Shown in pieces: positions 7,561-16,593 of a stretch of DNA of 64,000 nt. The stretch is from JAAYED01 sp040772225 (GTDB lineage Bacteria > Chloroflexota > Anaerolineae > UBA1429), in assembly GCA_040772225.1 (NCBI GenBank), contig JAXGYO010000005.1, positions 1-64,000 on the forward strand, given 5' to 3'. Both the position numbers and the translations under genes were made by a program. Within the stretch, counting starts at the first letter, position 1. Every line of letters starts with the position of its first letter. The notes beneath the pieces were generated by a model that worked only from the letters and a program-made list of their open reading frames with translations, did not search any database and was not told the DNA's origin.

Positions 7561-9999
7561 ATGGGGCGACGGCTGGGTCCGCGAGGGTTGAGGGGCCAGA
7601 TTCTGCTCTGGTCTCTGCTCCCGACGCTGGCCTTTTTGGCCTTTGTTGCCTACTTTAGCTTCTGGGCCTACTCCAGGGTCACCGAGGCACTGGTGGAGGA
7701 TCGCAACAGCGAGCTGTCGCGACTGCTGGCCGGACAGATGTCGCTGGAGCTTGGCGAGTACGCTGACAGGCTGGCCGACCTGCGCGATGCCCGTGCTGCC
7801 ACAGATGCGCAAGTGCCCTGGGCCACTGTACTGGCCCAATCCGAGCGGGAGCTGCGGGACTTTGATGTCGGGGTGGTGGTGCTCAATAGCCGCGGAATCG
7901 TCGTCGCTGCGGATGAGCGCCTGGAGAAGGTACTGAGGCAGGATTGGTCGCGCCATGCTTATTTTAGACGGCTCCAGGTAAGCCCTGCGCCCCTGCTGCT
8001 TTCCGCCGTAGAGCCCAATGGCCCCAATGCCAGCCCGGTTGTCGGCGTTGCCATTGCCATTATGGGGCCGCGCGGTGGATTGGAGGAGGTCATTGTCGGC
8101 CTGTTCTCGGTGAATGCCCACGGCTCATCGGCATTCTACCGCGGCATGTTACGCTTGAGCCTGCGAGAGCAGAGCCGGCTCAGTCTGGTGGATAAGAACG
8201 GCATCGCCATCTACCATACCAACCCGGCGCTCATTGGGCGCTCGGTGCTGCTCGAGCCAGCGGTCCAGCTTGCGCTCATTGGAGAGACCGGAGCTGTGCG
8301 CGTACAGGATATGGAAGGCGAGGAGATGCTCGCCAGTTACGCGCCGATTCCAGGTACAGAGTGCTTTGTAGTGGAGCAGGAGAGCTGGGGGGAGGTAGGC
8401 GCGGCTGCCATGGGGTATGGGCGCTGGTTGGTGCTCATCCTGGTTCTCGCTCTGGTAGTCCCCGCGGTGATTGTGCGCACGGCCCTGACGTTTATCACGC
8501 GCCCGATCAAGAGGCTGACCGAGGCTTCCGAGGCCATGTCACGCGGGGAGATGCATCAGATCGTGGATATGCCCGCCGCGCAGGAACTCAGCGATCTGGC
8601 CGGCGCCTTTAATCGCATGGCCGCGCAGTTGCAGAGTCTGTACGCCAGCCTCGAGTCGCGGGTGCGGGCGCGGACACGCGAGTTGTCGGCCATGAACGCC
8701 ATTGCCGGTGTGGTGAGCGCCTCTCTGGACCTGCACGAGATCATGGAGGCGGCGCTGGACAAGGTGTTGGAGCTGATGTCGATGGATGGGGGCACCGCCT
8801 ACCGTCTGTCGGCCGCCGGGGAGACTCTCATCCTCACGGCGCGTCGCGGTCGCGCGAGCCGCGATCTGCCCGAGTTGCGGCACCTCCCATTGAGCATGAT
8901 CAGCAGTCGCGACGCACTGGCGCAGGGGGCGATCGTGCTGCCGGTGCAGGGGCTGCCCGAAAATGACCTGTGGCGTGATGCCCGCCATGAGGGCTGGCGC
9001 CAGGTAGTGCTGGTGCCCCTGGTATCCAAAGAGGAACTGCTGGGTGTGATGGCGTTGATGTCCTTCACCGAGCGCCGGATCGCGCACAGCGAACTGGCGT
9101 TGCTGACAGCGATTGGCAGTCAGATCGGCGTGGCCGTGGAGAACGGGCGCCTCTACCAGGAATCTGGGCGCCTGGCGGCCATGGCCGAGCGTAACCGTCT
9201 GGCCCAGGACCTCCACGACTCGGTGACGCAGACGATCTTTACGGCCAGTCTGCTGGCGGGCGTGATCCCGTTGCTGTGGGACAAGGACCCGGAGGATGCA
9301 CGCCGGCAGCTGGAGGAGGTGGCGCGCCTGACCCGCGGCGCGCTGGAGGAGATGCGCGCGCTTTTGCTCGAGCTGCGCCCGGCGACGATGGCGCAGGTCC
9401 CGTTGGAGGAGCTGCTCAAGCGGCTGGCGGCCGCCACCGCATCCAACGCCCGCCTGCCGGTGCACCTCGATGCGGACGCCGGCCAGTATCTGCCGTCCAG
9501 GGTGCGTGTCTCGCTGTATCGCATCGCGCAGGAGGCCGTGAACAATGTCGTCAAGCACGCGGCGGCAACTCAGGTGTGGATCACCCTGCTGCCTCTGAAT
9601 GACGCTCTTACAGAGGATGATGCCGCCCAGGCGGGCGGTGTCGACGAACGCCCCAGCGGTGTGGCGTTGACGATCCGTGATGATGGCCAGGGTTTCGAGC
9701 TGGGATCCATCAGTCCGGTGCATCTCGGCCTGGCGATCATGCGCGAAAGGGCAGAGGGCATTCGTGCGCGCCTGGAGCTGACCACTGCTCCGGGACAGGG
9801 TACCACCGTCCACGTGACCTGGGAGGACGCGTATATGAACGGGGCGGGGCGCGGACTCGCCGCGGCTGGCGCCGATGGGTATGAGGTAGACATGGAGTAC
9901 GAACGTGAGCGTGCTTCCTGGCGCTTGAGCTCTGAGGAAGGCGAAGGCGTTCTGGATGACAGGGAAGCGGAGGCTCTGGGAAGGAGCAGCTATGGGTGA
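7561..9999 (+). CDS. NarL-type sensor histidine kinase with extracellular sensor, HAMP and GAF domains
   Basis: 812-residue membrane kinase. Domains: TM about 13-35; extracytoplasmic Cache-like sensor about 36-280; TM about 283-305; HAMP (TFITRPIKRLTEASEAMSRG) about 306-360; GAF about 370-525; HisKA_3 dimerisation helix with NRLAQDLHDSVTQ, phospho-acceptor His552; HATPase with NNVVKHA and DDGQGFELG. A roughly 50-residue tail after the ATPase domain is unexplained. A TATAAT at 7521-7526 could be the -10. The gene overlaps the response regulator by 8 bases. The signal is unknown. Confidence 0.93.
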   Translation: MGRRLGPRGLRGQILLWSLLPTLAFLAFVAYFSFWAYSRVTEALVEDRNSELSRLLAGQMSLELGEYADRLADLRDARAATDAQVPWATVLAQSERELRDFDVGVVVLNSRGIVVAADERLEKVLRQDWSRHAYFRRLQVSPAPLLLSAVEPNGPNASPVVGVAIAIMGPRGGLEEVIVGLFSVNAHGSSAFYRGMLRLSLREQSRLSLVDKNGIAIYHTNPALIGRSVLLEPAVQLALIGETGAVRVQDMEGEEMLASYAPIPGTECFVVEQESWGEVGAAAMGYGRWLVLILVLALVVPAVIVRTALTFITRPIKRLTEASEAMSRGEMHQIVDMPAAQELSDLAGAFNRMAAQLQSLYASLESRVRARTRELSAMNAIAGVVSASLDLHEIMEAALDKVLELMSMDGGTAYRLSAAGETLILTARRGRASRDLPELRHLPLSMISSRDALAQGAIVLPVQGLPENDLWRDARHEGWRQVVLVPLVSKEELLGVMALMSFTERRIAHSELALLTAIGSQIGVAVENGRLYQESGRLAAMAERNRLAQDLHDSVTQTIFTASLLAGVIPLLWDKDPEDARRQLEEVARLTRGALEEMRALLLELRPATMAQVPLEELLKRLAAATASNARLPVHLDADAGQYLPSRVRVSLYRIAQEAVNNVVKHAAATQVWITLLPLNDALTEDDAAQAGGVDERPSGVALTIRDDGQGFELGSISPVHLGLAIMRERAEGIRARLELTTAPGQGTTVHVTWEDAYMNGAGRGLAAAGADGYEVDMEYERERASWRLSSEEGEGVLDDREAEALGRSSYG

Positions 10000-10633
10000 G
10001 CCAAGACGCATTCGAGTTCTGGTCGCCGATGATCATGCTATCCTGCGGGGAGGGCTGGCGGCCTTTTTGCGTGCGGTGGATGGCATGGAGTTGGTCGGTG
10101 AGGCATCGAACGGAGAGGATGCGGTGCGCATGTCTCAGGAACTCGCTCCCGACGTGGTGTTGATGGACCTCAAGATGCCAGTGATGGATGGTGTGGAGGC
10201 CACGCGCCGCATTCGCGCCTGTTGTCCGGCTACCCAGATCGTCGCCCTGACGAGCTTTATCGAGGACGAGCTGGTCGCGCGGGCCCTGCAGGCGGGCGCG
10301 ATCGGCTATCTGCTCAAGAACGTATCGCACCAGGAGCTGGCCGCGGCTTTGCGGCGCGCCGCTGACGGGCAGTCGGTCCTCTCTCCGGAGGCGACGCAGG
10401 CACTGGTCGAGTCTGCCTCTCGTGTGACGCCCGTGGTCGAGGCGTTGACGCCGCGCGAGAGCCAGGTGCTGGCGCTCATGGTTGAGGGGCTCACCAACCT
10501 GCAAATCGGCCAGCGGCTGGGCATTACCGAGTCCACGACCAAATCGCATGTCAGCACAATCATCGCCAAACTGGGGGTGGCCAGCCGCACCGAGGCCGTT
10601 GCTGTGGCCCTGCGCCACGGCCTGGTCGATTAG
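9992..10633 (+). CDS. NarL/FixJ-family response regulator
   Basis: 213-residue DNA-binding regulator. Receiver domain: VLVADDHAILRGG acidic pocket, VVLMDLKMPVMDG with phospho-accepting Asp59, VALTSF and LLKNVS. LuxR-type HTH: LTPRESQVLALMVEGLTNLQ and TESTTKSHVSTIIAKLGVAS. AAGGAG lies 5 bases upstream of the ATG, inside the kinase gene, so the two are coupled. It is phosphorylated by the upstream kinase (inference). Targets are not visible here. Confidence 0.95.
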   Translation: MGEPRRIRVLVADDHAILRGGLAAFLRAVDGMELVGEASNGEDAVRMSQELAPDVVLMDLKMPVMDGVEATRRIRACCPATQIVALTSFIEDELVARALQAGAIGYLLKNVSHQELAAALRRAADGQSVLSPEATQALVESASRVTPVVEALTPRESQVLALMVEGLTNLQIGQRLGITESTTKSHVSTIIAKLGVASRTEAVAVALRHGLVD

Positions 10634-11072
10634 TTCTTGGCTCGATCAGCACGAACCCGCTGAACGGATTGAAGGGCTGCCCCCATATCCTACGAAAGTA
10701 GGATATGGGCATCCATCGCAGGGCGGATGTGACGCAACACGCTTGCGAGGATAATACGGGTGCAGACTCGCCGGGGGAATACACCGGTGAGTGGCATCCG
10801 TTAGCTTTTTTCCTGAGGGTGAGCCCACATCCTCTGTCGCTTCCAAGGTCGGTCCCCTGATCGTGCGCCCTCCCGATCGGGGGACTCGCCCTGTTCAGAA
10901 GGTGTATAGATCCTTTAGGGTGGGCTGCATACCCTACGGATTGTGTAGTACTTGCGCAGGACCAGGGCATCCGCTAAAGCGATGATGTGTAACCTGTGTC
11001 GGTTGCGTACACTCTAGATGCAGAGGAGAAAGCAGCCACATTGGCGTGGCTGCAGTGCCAAGGGAGGAAGAG
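10634..11072 (+). other. 439-base non-coding region with three hairpins
   Basis: No credible gene. It holds a perfect 12-bp stem with GAAA loop (10682-10709), a bulged stem joining GTCCCC and GATCG (10852-10862) to CGATC and GGGGAC (10874-10885), and an 8-bp hairpin GCAGCCAC/GTGGCTGC (11032-11053) just before the ribosome site of the next gene. None has a convincing U-tract. It could be a structured leader or small RNA. Confidence 0.4.
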
Positions 11073-11360
11073 ATGGAAGACAGGATGCAGAGTGTCCGGA
11101 ACTGGGCACGAAAGGGCAATCTCAAGCAGTTCCAGATGGAGCTTGAGGCGCGGCTGGAGCCGCTGGGCTACCGGGCTGAGATGGATATGGACCGCATCCG
11201 CTGCTACCGGGTCAAGCTGGAAAAGGGACTGCTCGGCCTGCGCAAGCGGGAGACCAAAGAGCCGGTGGCCATTATCAGGCGGCAGAACGGCTCGATCGAA
11301 GTCGTGGACGCGGACGAGGCCTTTGTGCAGGCGTTGACAAGCGTGGCGCCGGTGGATTAG
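11073..11360 (+). CDS. Conserved-looking small protein of unknown function
   Basis: 95-residue soluble, charged protein with no signal peptide or membrane segment. It starts MEDRMQSVRNWARKGNLKQF and contains LGYRAEMDMDRIRCYRVKLE and a repeated ...VVDADEAF end. GGAGG lies 5 bases upstream of the ATG. The family was not recognised. The preceding leader carries a hairpin, and a GC-rich hairpin follows at about 11420-11445. Confidence 0.65.
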   Translation: MEDRMQSVRNWARKGNLKQFQMELEARLEPLGYRAEMDMDRIRCYRVKLEKGLLGLRKRETKEPVAIIRRQNGSIEVVDADEAFVQALTSVAPVD

Positions 11361-11486
11361 TATCCCTGCGCCACCTACAAGTGAGGGCTCAATGGTGAGT
11401 CCGACCGGCTGTGTACCATGGAGGGGGCCATCGCTGGCCTCCTCTCTGGTTGTAGCCATTCGGCGCGCGTCCGGCTGCTAAACGAA

Positions 11487-11517
11487 ACAGGGCGGGGAGT
11501 ATCACTCCCCGCCCTGT
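11487..11517 (-). terminator. Terminator hairpin after the RRM gene
   Basis: A 14-bp perfect stem, ACAGGGCGGGGAGT (11487-11500) with ACTCCCCGCCCTGT (11504-11517), loop ATC. On the minus strand it is followed by TTTCGTTT, consistent with termination of the RNA-binding protein gene. Confidence 0.7.
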
Positions 11518-11535
11518 TGTGGTGCTCGTCGGTGT

Positions 11536-11925
11536 CTAGTAGCGACGCCCGCCGCCGTAGCCGCCGTCACGCGATCCGCCGCCGTAGCCGCCATCACGCG
11601 ATCCGCCGCCGTAGCCGCCGTCACGCGATCCGCCGCCGCGCGAGCCGTAGCCACCGCCACCGCCGCCGCGGGAATCCGGGCGCGGGTTGGCCTCGGCCAC
11701 GCGGATGGTGCGGCCGTCGAGATCGGTGTTGTCGAGTTGCTGGATCGCCGCTTGGGCGTCCTCTTCGGTGGCCATCTCGACGAAACCAAAGCCGCGGCTG
11801 CGGCCCGTCTCGCGATCGGTGATGACCGCGGCCGACTCGACGTTGCCGATCGCGCTAAAGGCGTCGAACAGTGTCTCGTCCGTGGTGCGATAGTTCAGGT
11901 TGCCGATAAAGAGCTTCTTGGCCAT
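11536..11925 (-). CDS. Glycine-rich RRM RNA-binding protein
   Basis: 129-residue single-stranded RNA-binding protein. One RRM at residues 3-75 with RNP2 LFIGNL and RNP1 RGFGFVEM, then a Gly/Arg-rich tail with GGGGGGYGSRGGG and three copies of GSRDGGYGG. Such proteins in cyanobacteria and Chloroflexota are often cold-induced (family knowledge). Start is the ATG at 11925, preceded by GAGGGGAAAG. The 234-base upstream stretch before the next minus gene could hold a regulatory 5' leader. Confidence 0.92.
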   Translation of the reverse strand: MAKKLFIGNLNYRTTDETLFDAFSAIGNVESAAVITDRETGRSRGFGFVEMATEEDAQAAIQQLDNTDLDGRTIRVAEANPRPDSRGGGGGGYGSRGGGSRDGGYGGGSRDGGYGGGSRDGGYGGGRRY

Positions 11926-12199
11926 GGGTTTCTTTCCCCTCACACATGTGCGCCATTGTGGCGCCTGCGAAATCTAGGATCGAGCGTGCTCATGCGGCGT
12001 ACCGGAACTTGCTTGAGGGTCTGGGACCTTGCAGCGGCGTCGGACGATCAGGGCTTCTCAATCCGCGGATAGTATGCCACGAGATCGCCCTGATGCAAAT
12101 AGCCCCATGAAAAGTGTAAACGGCTCTTTCGGGTTCTCTTACGAAAGCGTTGGCCAGTGTCATCCGGAGCCACGATAGCAGCCAAATCCTCGGGCGGAA

Positions 12200-12725
12200 T
12201 CATCCCCTGTGACGACGCGGGTTCTTGAGCCCCGTTTCCAACTTGTGCATCGTCTCGCGGCGAGCTCGCGCCGCAATAGCGTCACCGTGCAGAATGAGAA
12301 AGGTCCACACCGCCTCCGGATCGCGCTCCGCGAGGCTTCGCAACGCCCAGGATATGGCTTTGACCACCATGTCGTCTCGATCAGCCGCCAGCAGCCGGCA
12401 CATGGCCAGGGTGCGAGCGGGGTCCCAGTGCCGCGATGCCGACAAGATACAGACCAGCAAATGCTGCCGGATGCGCGGCGATTGGCTCATAGCCGCACCA
12501 GCGCAGGCCGTGCTCGTCGAGCAGCGTGTCTACGATGGCGCGGATGAGCGCGGTCTCCCGGTTGGCCAGCCGCTGCGACCAGGCGCGGCGCACGGCACGT
12601 ATGGATGGCGTGTTGCGCACGGGCAGCGCGGCTATCTCGCGGGCGATGGCCTCAGCCGTCTCTGTCGCCTCGTTCACTGCGCTGGAGATGTCAATCCTGG
12701 TCTCTGTGCAGCCTGTGCCACACAT
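12200..12725 (-). pseudogene. Remnant of an AlkD-like DNA alkylation repair (HEAT) protein
   Basis: Two frames match one protein. The start reads in one frame from ATG 12725 (IDISSAVNEATETAEAIARE to HGLRWCGYEPIAAHPAAFAG). The end reads in another frame and contains DDMVVKAISWALRSLAERDP and ETMHKLETGLKNPR, the usual C-terminus of this family. The frame must change at about 12440-12470, and the middle third of the family sequence is missing, so this is a deleted and frameshifted copy. Its ATG overlaps the end of the ADP-ribosylglycohydrolase gene, as in an operon. Confidence 0.65.
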
Positions 12726-12726
12726 C

Positions 12727-13653
12727 TCAGCCCATCGCCAGCGCATACAGCCCGTCGGCCAGCGCCTCGATCGTCTCGCGCAACGCCAGCAGGTGCCGCC
12801 ATTCCGCCGGGATGCCCTGCTCGCCGTAGAGGGCACCTGCCAGCTGGCCATAGACCGCCGCGGTGGTGTCGGCGTCCTCGCCCAGGTTGGCGGCCAGCAG
12901 CGCCCCCTCACGGAAGGTCTCGCTGCGGGCCAGCGCCCAGAGCGCTGCCTCCAGGCTGTCGACGACATAGCCCTGACCGCGAATGTCGGGGGGCTCTTTG
13001 TGCCAGAAGGACCCTGCGGCCACGGCGGCAACGGCGGGCGCCAGCGGCGGAGCCTGCCAGAGTGCGGGCACGGGGCAGTAGCCGGGCGACAGCAGCGTCG
13101 CCTTGTCCACGCCGTTCAGCGCGCCCCAGATCAGCCCGCCCAGGTAGCGGCAGGCGTCCACCGCTTCGGGCGCGCCGTGAGTGGTGCGGGAGGAATCGGC
13201 CGAGCGCAGGATCGCCTCGCCAGCGTCGCGGGCATAGGCCATGGGCACCGGCGCCAGTCGCATGATGGAGCCGTTTCCGGCGGAAAAAGGGTTGGTGGAC
13301 CCCGAGTAGGGCTCGCCAGTGCGGGCAAAGCGCTCCAGCGCCGCGTCCGTGGTGTTGCCTATGTCGAAACAACGCCCGTTGCTGGACAGGTGGCCGTGGT
13401 CGCGCCACCGGACGTAGCGCTCCATCTGGTCGCGGGCATCGAATCCGCGGCAGGTCACCAGGCTCTCGGCCAGGCACAACGCCATGGATGTGTCGTCGGT
13501 CCACTGGCCTGGCTCGAGATGGAACGGGCCGCCACCCACGATATCTTTCAGATCGTGCGGCCCGGCGCCACTGAACTCGAGCGTCGTCCCCAGCGCGTCC
13601 CCCGCCGCCAGACCCAGCAGCGCCCCGCGAAACCGGCTGTGCATGTCTGTCAT
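12727..13653 (-). CDS. ADP-ribosylglycohydrolase family protein
   Basis: 308-residue hydrolase that removes ADP-ribose from proteins or nucleotides (DraG/ARH fold). Seen: RGALLGLAAGDALGTTLEF, the first metal motif GQWTDDTSMALCLAESL, STNPFSAGNGSIMRLAPVPM, and the second metal motif ANLGEDADTTAAVYGQLAGA with GIPAEW. All metal-binding Asp/Thr motifs appear intact. The start at 13653 (MTDMHSR) has GGGAG about 8 bases upstream. Its stop touches the start of the alkylation-repair remnant, suggesting a former genome-maintenance operon. Confidence 0.93.
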   Translation of the reverse strand: MTDMHSRFRGALLGLAAGDALGTTLEFSGAGPHDLKDIVGGGPFHLEPGQWTDDTSMALCLAESLVTCRGFDARDQMERYVRWRDHGHLSSNGRCFDIGNTTDAALERFARTGEPYSGSTNPFSAGNGSIMRLAPVPMAYARDAGEAILRSADSSRTTHGAPEAVDACRYLGGLIWGALNGVDKATLLSPGYCPVPALWQAPPLAPAVAAVAAGSFWHKEPPDIRGQGYVVDSLEAALWALARSETFREGALLAANLGEDADTTAAVYGQLAGALYGEQGIPAEWRHLLALRETIEALADGLYALAMG

Positions 13654-13679
13654 CAACTCACTCCCTTGCCGCATAAAGG

Positions 13680-13792
13680 AATTAACAGGGATATACAGGA
13701 TGGACAGGATAACATAGGGGGTAGTGCCGATGACACAGCACGGCCGCGATAGCCTTCCCTACGGTCCCATATCCTGTATATCCCTGATAATT
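13680..13792. repeat. Inverted-repeat element between genes
   Basis: The left arm (13680-13701) and right arm (13771-13792) are inverted copies matching at 21 of 22 bases (core CAGGGATATACAGGAT), separated by 69 bases. It fits entirely between two minus-strand genes and resembles a MITE or palindromic unit. No open frame. Confidence 0.6.
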
Positions 13793-13807
13793 GTTCCTGT
13801 TCTCGTC

Positions 13808-15445
13808 CTACTGCCAGGCGTCGATGGACACGGTCTTGCCATAGTTGCAGCCCATCATGCGCCAGTAGCCGTTGGTCTCGCCCCCGACGACGATGACGTG
13901 GATGTCCTCGCGGCGGAACATGGGGATCAACTCGTCGGGCGCAGCGTTCAAGTACGCCGCCCAGGGCATCTCGCCGTTCTCCGCGCGCGGGTAGACGTAA
14001 TTCTGGATCAACTGATCATCCCAGTACACCGCGGCCGGCAGCGTGGCGTGCTCCCACAGCCAGTCCTCCAGTGCCTCGGGCGTGGAGAATCCGCCGCGCT
14101 CGACAAAGAGCCGCGCCGTGATGGGATCCAGGAGCAAAGCGGGCGGCGTGTGCGGGTTCATCCCGCGGAGCAGGTTCTGGACATGCTCGCGCCAATGCTT
14201 TTCCCGGAGCCCCAGGATGTAGGCCGTCGCCCGGCACCCACCAAAGACAGAGACGGTCGAGTCGTAGGGCCTGAACCCATGGCGCACATGGAACGGCTCC
14301 CAGGGGCTGGCCTCCTCATTCTCGGCAAAGGTGATCGAGTTGTAGGCATAGTTGTTGCCCATCGAGCCCAGATAGGTCTGCCCGGGCACCGAGCCGCCCT
14401 GCAGGTTCTGGCTCAGCAGGCCGTAGGCCCGCCCGATGGTGGCGTTGGCCTGGTTGTAGGGCCCCAGCGCGCCGATGCCCCAGTTCATTTTGATGCTGTG
14501 GCGGATGGGGCCGTTGACCACCGCCATCGAGGCAGCGGAGCTGGTGGTGCTGCCGCGTGCCGAGTGCTGGCTGGCGGCCAGCGCCAGGATCACCGGGAAA
14601 TACTCGGGGCGCGCCCCCGCCATGACGGCGTTGATGGCCACCTTTTCCACGTCGTACTGCCAGGCCTCGCGGGTAGATGTGGGCCGCATCCGGCCCACGA
14701 TCTCGTCCGGGCGGTGGCTGGTGCCCGCCAGCATGGCCTGTACCCGCTCCTCGGTGGGCAGCACGATGGGGAGATAGTCGGTCCAGTGGCTGTCCATAAA
14801 GAGCTGCGCCAGCGCCTCCTCGCTCTCCGCCTCGGCATAGCGCGGCGTGGAGCGGTCGAAACGCACCGCGGCGCGCTCTGTGTCGGTGAGGGGGACGGTC
14901 AAGGCCTCGATGACCTCCTGCATCACTGGGCGCCCGGTGACCGGATCGGCGCCGTCGATGTATTGCCGCAGCCGCTCGGCCGTCTGGCCCATCACAGGCT
15001 GGGGCACAAAGACAAACCTCTCGTGAGGCATCCCCTCGGCCCAGGCGGTCTGGCGGACCGCCTCCTGAAAGATGTCCGTCTGCATAGAGGCCGTGGGCAC
15101 GCCATAGTTGACTTCAAGATCGATGCAAAGCTCGGCGACCGCCGGAGCGCAGGTGCTTCAATGCCCCACGCCCACCACGGCGGCCGCGCCCTCGTCGCGA
15201 ATCTGCGAAAAAAGCGCCACGTCGGGCTGGGTATAGATCCCCTTTTTGGCCACGTAGCGCGCATCGATGTCCGGCCGGTGCTCGCGGAACCAGGCCTCCA
15301 TCTGCAGCATAAAGATGTCGCTGTCGTCGAAACGGGCATCCACCAGGTACACGCGGCGCCCGCTAAGCGTGTCAAACCGCTCGGCCATCTGTACCTGGGT
15401 CACATCGGGCGGGTAGCCCATCGGGTTGAGCGCGCGCACGGCCAT
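13808..15445 (-). CDS. UGSC-family protein with in-frame UGA: probable selenoprotein (Sec96)
   Basis: One 545-residue protein if the UGA at 15160-15158 is read as selenocysteine. The upstream part (starting MAVRALNPMGYPPDVTQVQM, GGAGGT 5 bases before ATG 15445) ends AAVVGVGH; after the UGA it continues in the same frame as STCAPAVAELCIDLEVNYGV then PTASMQTDIFQEAVRQTAWA. This gives U-x-x-C in the place of the UGSC redox motif, followed by the family's VPTA..TDIF...VFVPQPV and a large second domain (HWTDYLPIVLPTEERVQAML, EKVAINAVMAGARPEYFPVI). A SECIS-like hairpin follows the UGA. The function of the family is unknown; a thiol/selenol redox role is inferred. Alternative: a nonsense mutation, but the uninterrupted 430-residue continuation argues against it. 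Confidence 0.8.
15130..15148 (-). promoter_or_regulatory. Bacterial SECIS-like hairpin
   Basis: Immediately after the UGA (15160-15158) the mRNA can fold GCU-C-CGGC / GCCG-AGC with a GGUC loop and a bulged C. The loop starts 17 bases after the UGA, and the lower stem can extend with UGC/GCA across a UUU bulge. Loop G/GU, a 4-bp upper stem and the spacing fit the published bacterial SECIS model (Gs at loop start, 16-37 bases from UGA). Confidence 0.6.
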
Positions 15446-15540
15446 GATGCACCTCCGGGGTGTGGAAAAGGATCGTGAGGGGAGTATAGCGCGAGCGAAG
15501 TTCACAGGCGAGTGCGATGGCAGATCGCAGAAGGCAGAAG

Positions 15541-15840
15541 GGGCGCGGCTCTAGAGAGCCGCGCCCGGAGGCGCGACGGACCATGAGCCACAGCGGCCTG
15601 CTCGACTGCTACCGCTGGTCTGAGGCAGAGCACAGGTGGATTGGCCCGCGGGAGACAAGGTCGCCTGGGAGCGCGGAGATAGTCGGAGGGGCAGAGTCCT
15701 AAGGGACTCTGCCCCTCCGATTGCTCCGCTCCGGACTGGGTCCCAGGAGAGGGCAAAGCGTTTGCGGCAGTACGCCATGCGGAGCAGTCTCAAGGGAACG
15801 GCGTCAGCGCCGTTCCCTTGAGACTATCTCCGCGCTCCCA
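15541..15840. repeat. Cluster of perfect and nested palindromes
   Basis: Three perfect hairpins: 15541-15566 (GGGCGCGGCTCT arms), 15683-15720 (17-bp arms, core GGGGCAGAGTCC, loop TAAG) and 15786-15825 (18-bp arms, core CAAGGGAACGGCG, loop TCAG). The last two are bracketed by a 19-bp perfect inverted repeat, 15666-15684 with 15822-15840 (core GAGCGCGGAGATAGTC). Each outer arm overlaps an inner stem, so alternative folds compete. No U-tracts. It fills most of the 398-base gap between two minus-strand genes. Confidence 0.75.
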
Positions 15841-15843
15841 GAG

Positions 15844-16565
15844 TCACTGCTGCTCTTTGTGCTCGCAACCATCGTCAGGCAGTCCCCGCCGCCACTCCGC
15901 CCACGTGGCGTACTGGCTCGCCCAGCGGTCCATCGTCTCTTCCCAGGCGCGGCGGGTGGCGACCATCTCCGCTGTAACGAGCCCTTCGCCGAGGGCGTCG
16001 AGAAAGGGCACGGTGTCCGTCAGGCGCCCCTCGATCAGGTTGACCGCTGCCGGGAGGGTGGGCAGGGAGGGGTCGGCGCGCAGCGAGTAATGGAACTCGT
16101 GGATCAGCCGGTCGATGGCCAGCATGCGCTCTTTCGGTGTGGCGCAGCGCGGGTGGTCGTCCACATACGTCGGGAGTATTCCGTGGCGCCGCCGGCGTTG
16201 AGCTGGCGCCGGCGAAAGGTGCGCTGGTAGGCCTCCCAGTCCGTCTCCCAGCCGCAGACCTCGCAGTGAATGGCGGGGTTGGGATTCCGCCGCGCGGGCT
16301 GGTCGCGGGCCACATACTGCACGCGGCCGGCCTGCTGGCAGCGCGGGCAGCGCACCATCCCGCGATGCAGCGCGCTATACACGTCCAGGATGGCCAGGCA
16401 GCGCAGGTACAGCATGATGCCGACCTCGTCGAGCAGGTCCTTATCCAGTAGCCCCGCTGCCTCGGTGGCGTACAGGTGCCGCAGGCGCTCTTTGGTCACC
16501 CGGGGCGGCCAACGTACCTCGTCGGCGCCGGCCAAAGGATTGTTGTTTGCGGTCAAAGACCACAC
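15844..16565 (-). pseudogene. Frameshifted zinc-ribbon protein of unknown function
   Basis: Two frames join at about 16160. The N-terminal frame (start MWSLTANNNPLAGADEVRWP) contains RCPRCQQAGRVQYVARDQ and CEVCGWETDW, a four-Cys zinc ribbon, and runs to NAGGATEYSRR. The C-terminal frame resumes with YVDDHPRCATPKERMLAIDR and runs to GCEHKEQQ. Restoring one base near 16160 gives one protein of about 240 residues. It could be a true frameshift or a sequencing error. The family was not recognised. Confidence 0.6.
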
Positions 16566-16593
16566 TCCGGTGGCGCCGTTGGCCGGCGCCTCG

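Noticed and set aside
8539..10011. 490-codon minus frame opposite the histidine kinase
   Set aside because: Shadow of the kinase gene; Arg/Gln/His-rich sequence without domains.
15158..15160. UGA as a simple disabling stop
   Set aside because: The frame continues for 430 codons with family motifs, the position is the Sec position of the family, and a SECIS-like hairpin follows.
13724..15478. 584-codon plus-strand frame opposite the UGSC gene
   Set aside because: Antisense shadow; Gly/His/Arg-rich with no recognisable family, while the minus strand encodes a clear protein.
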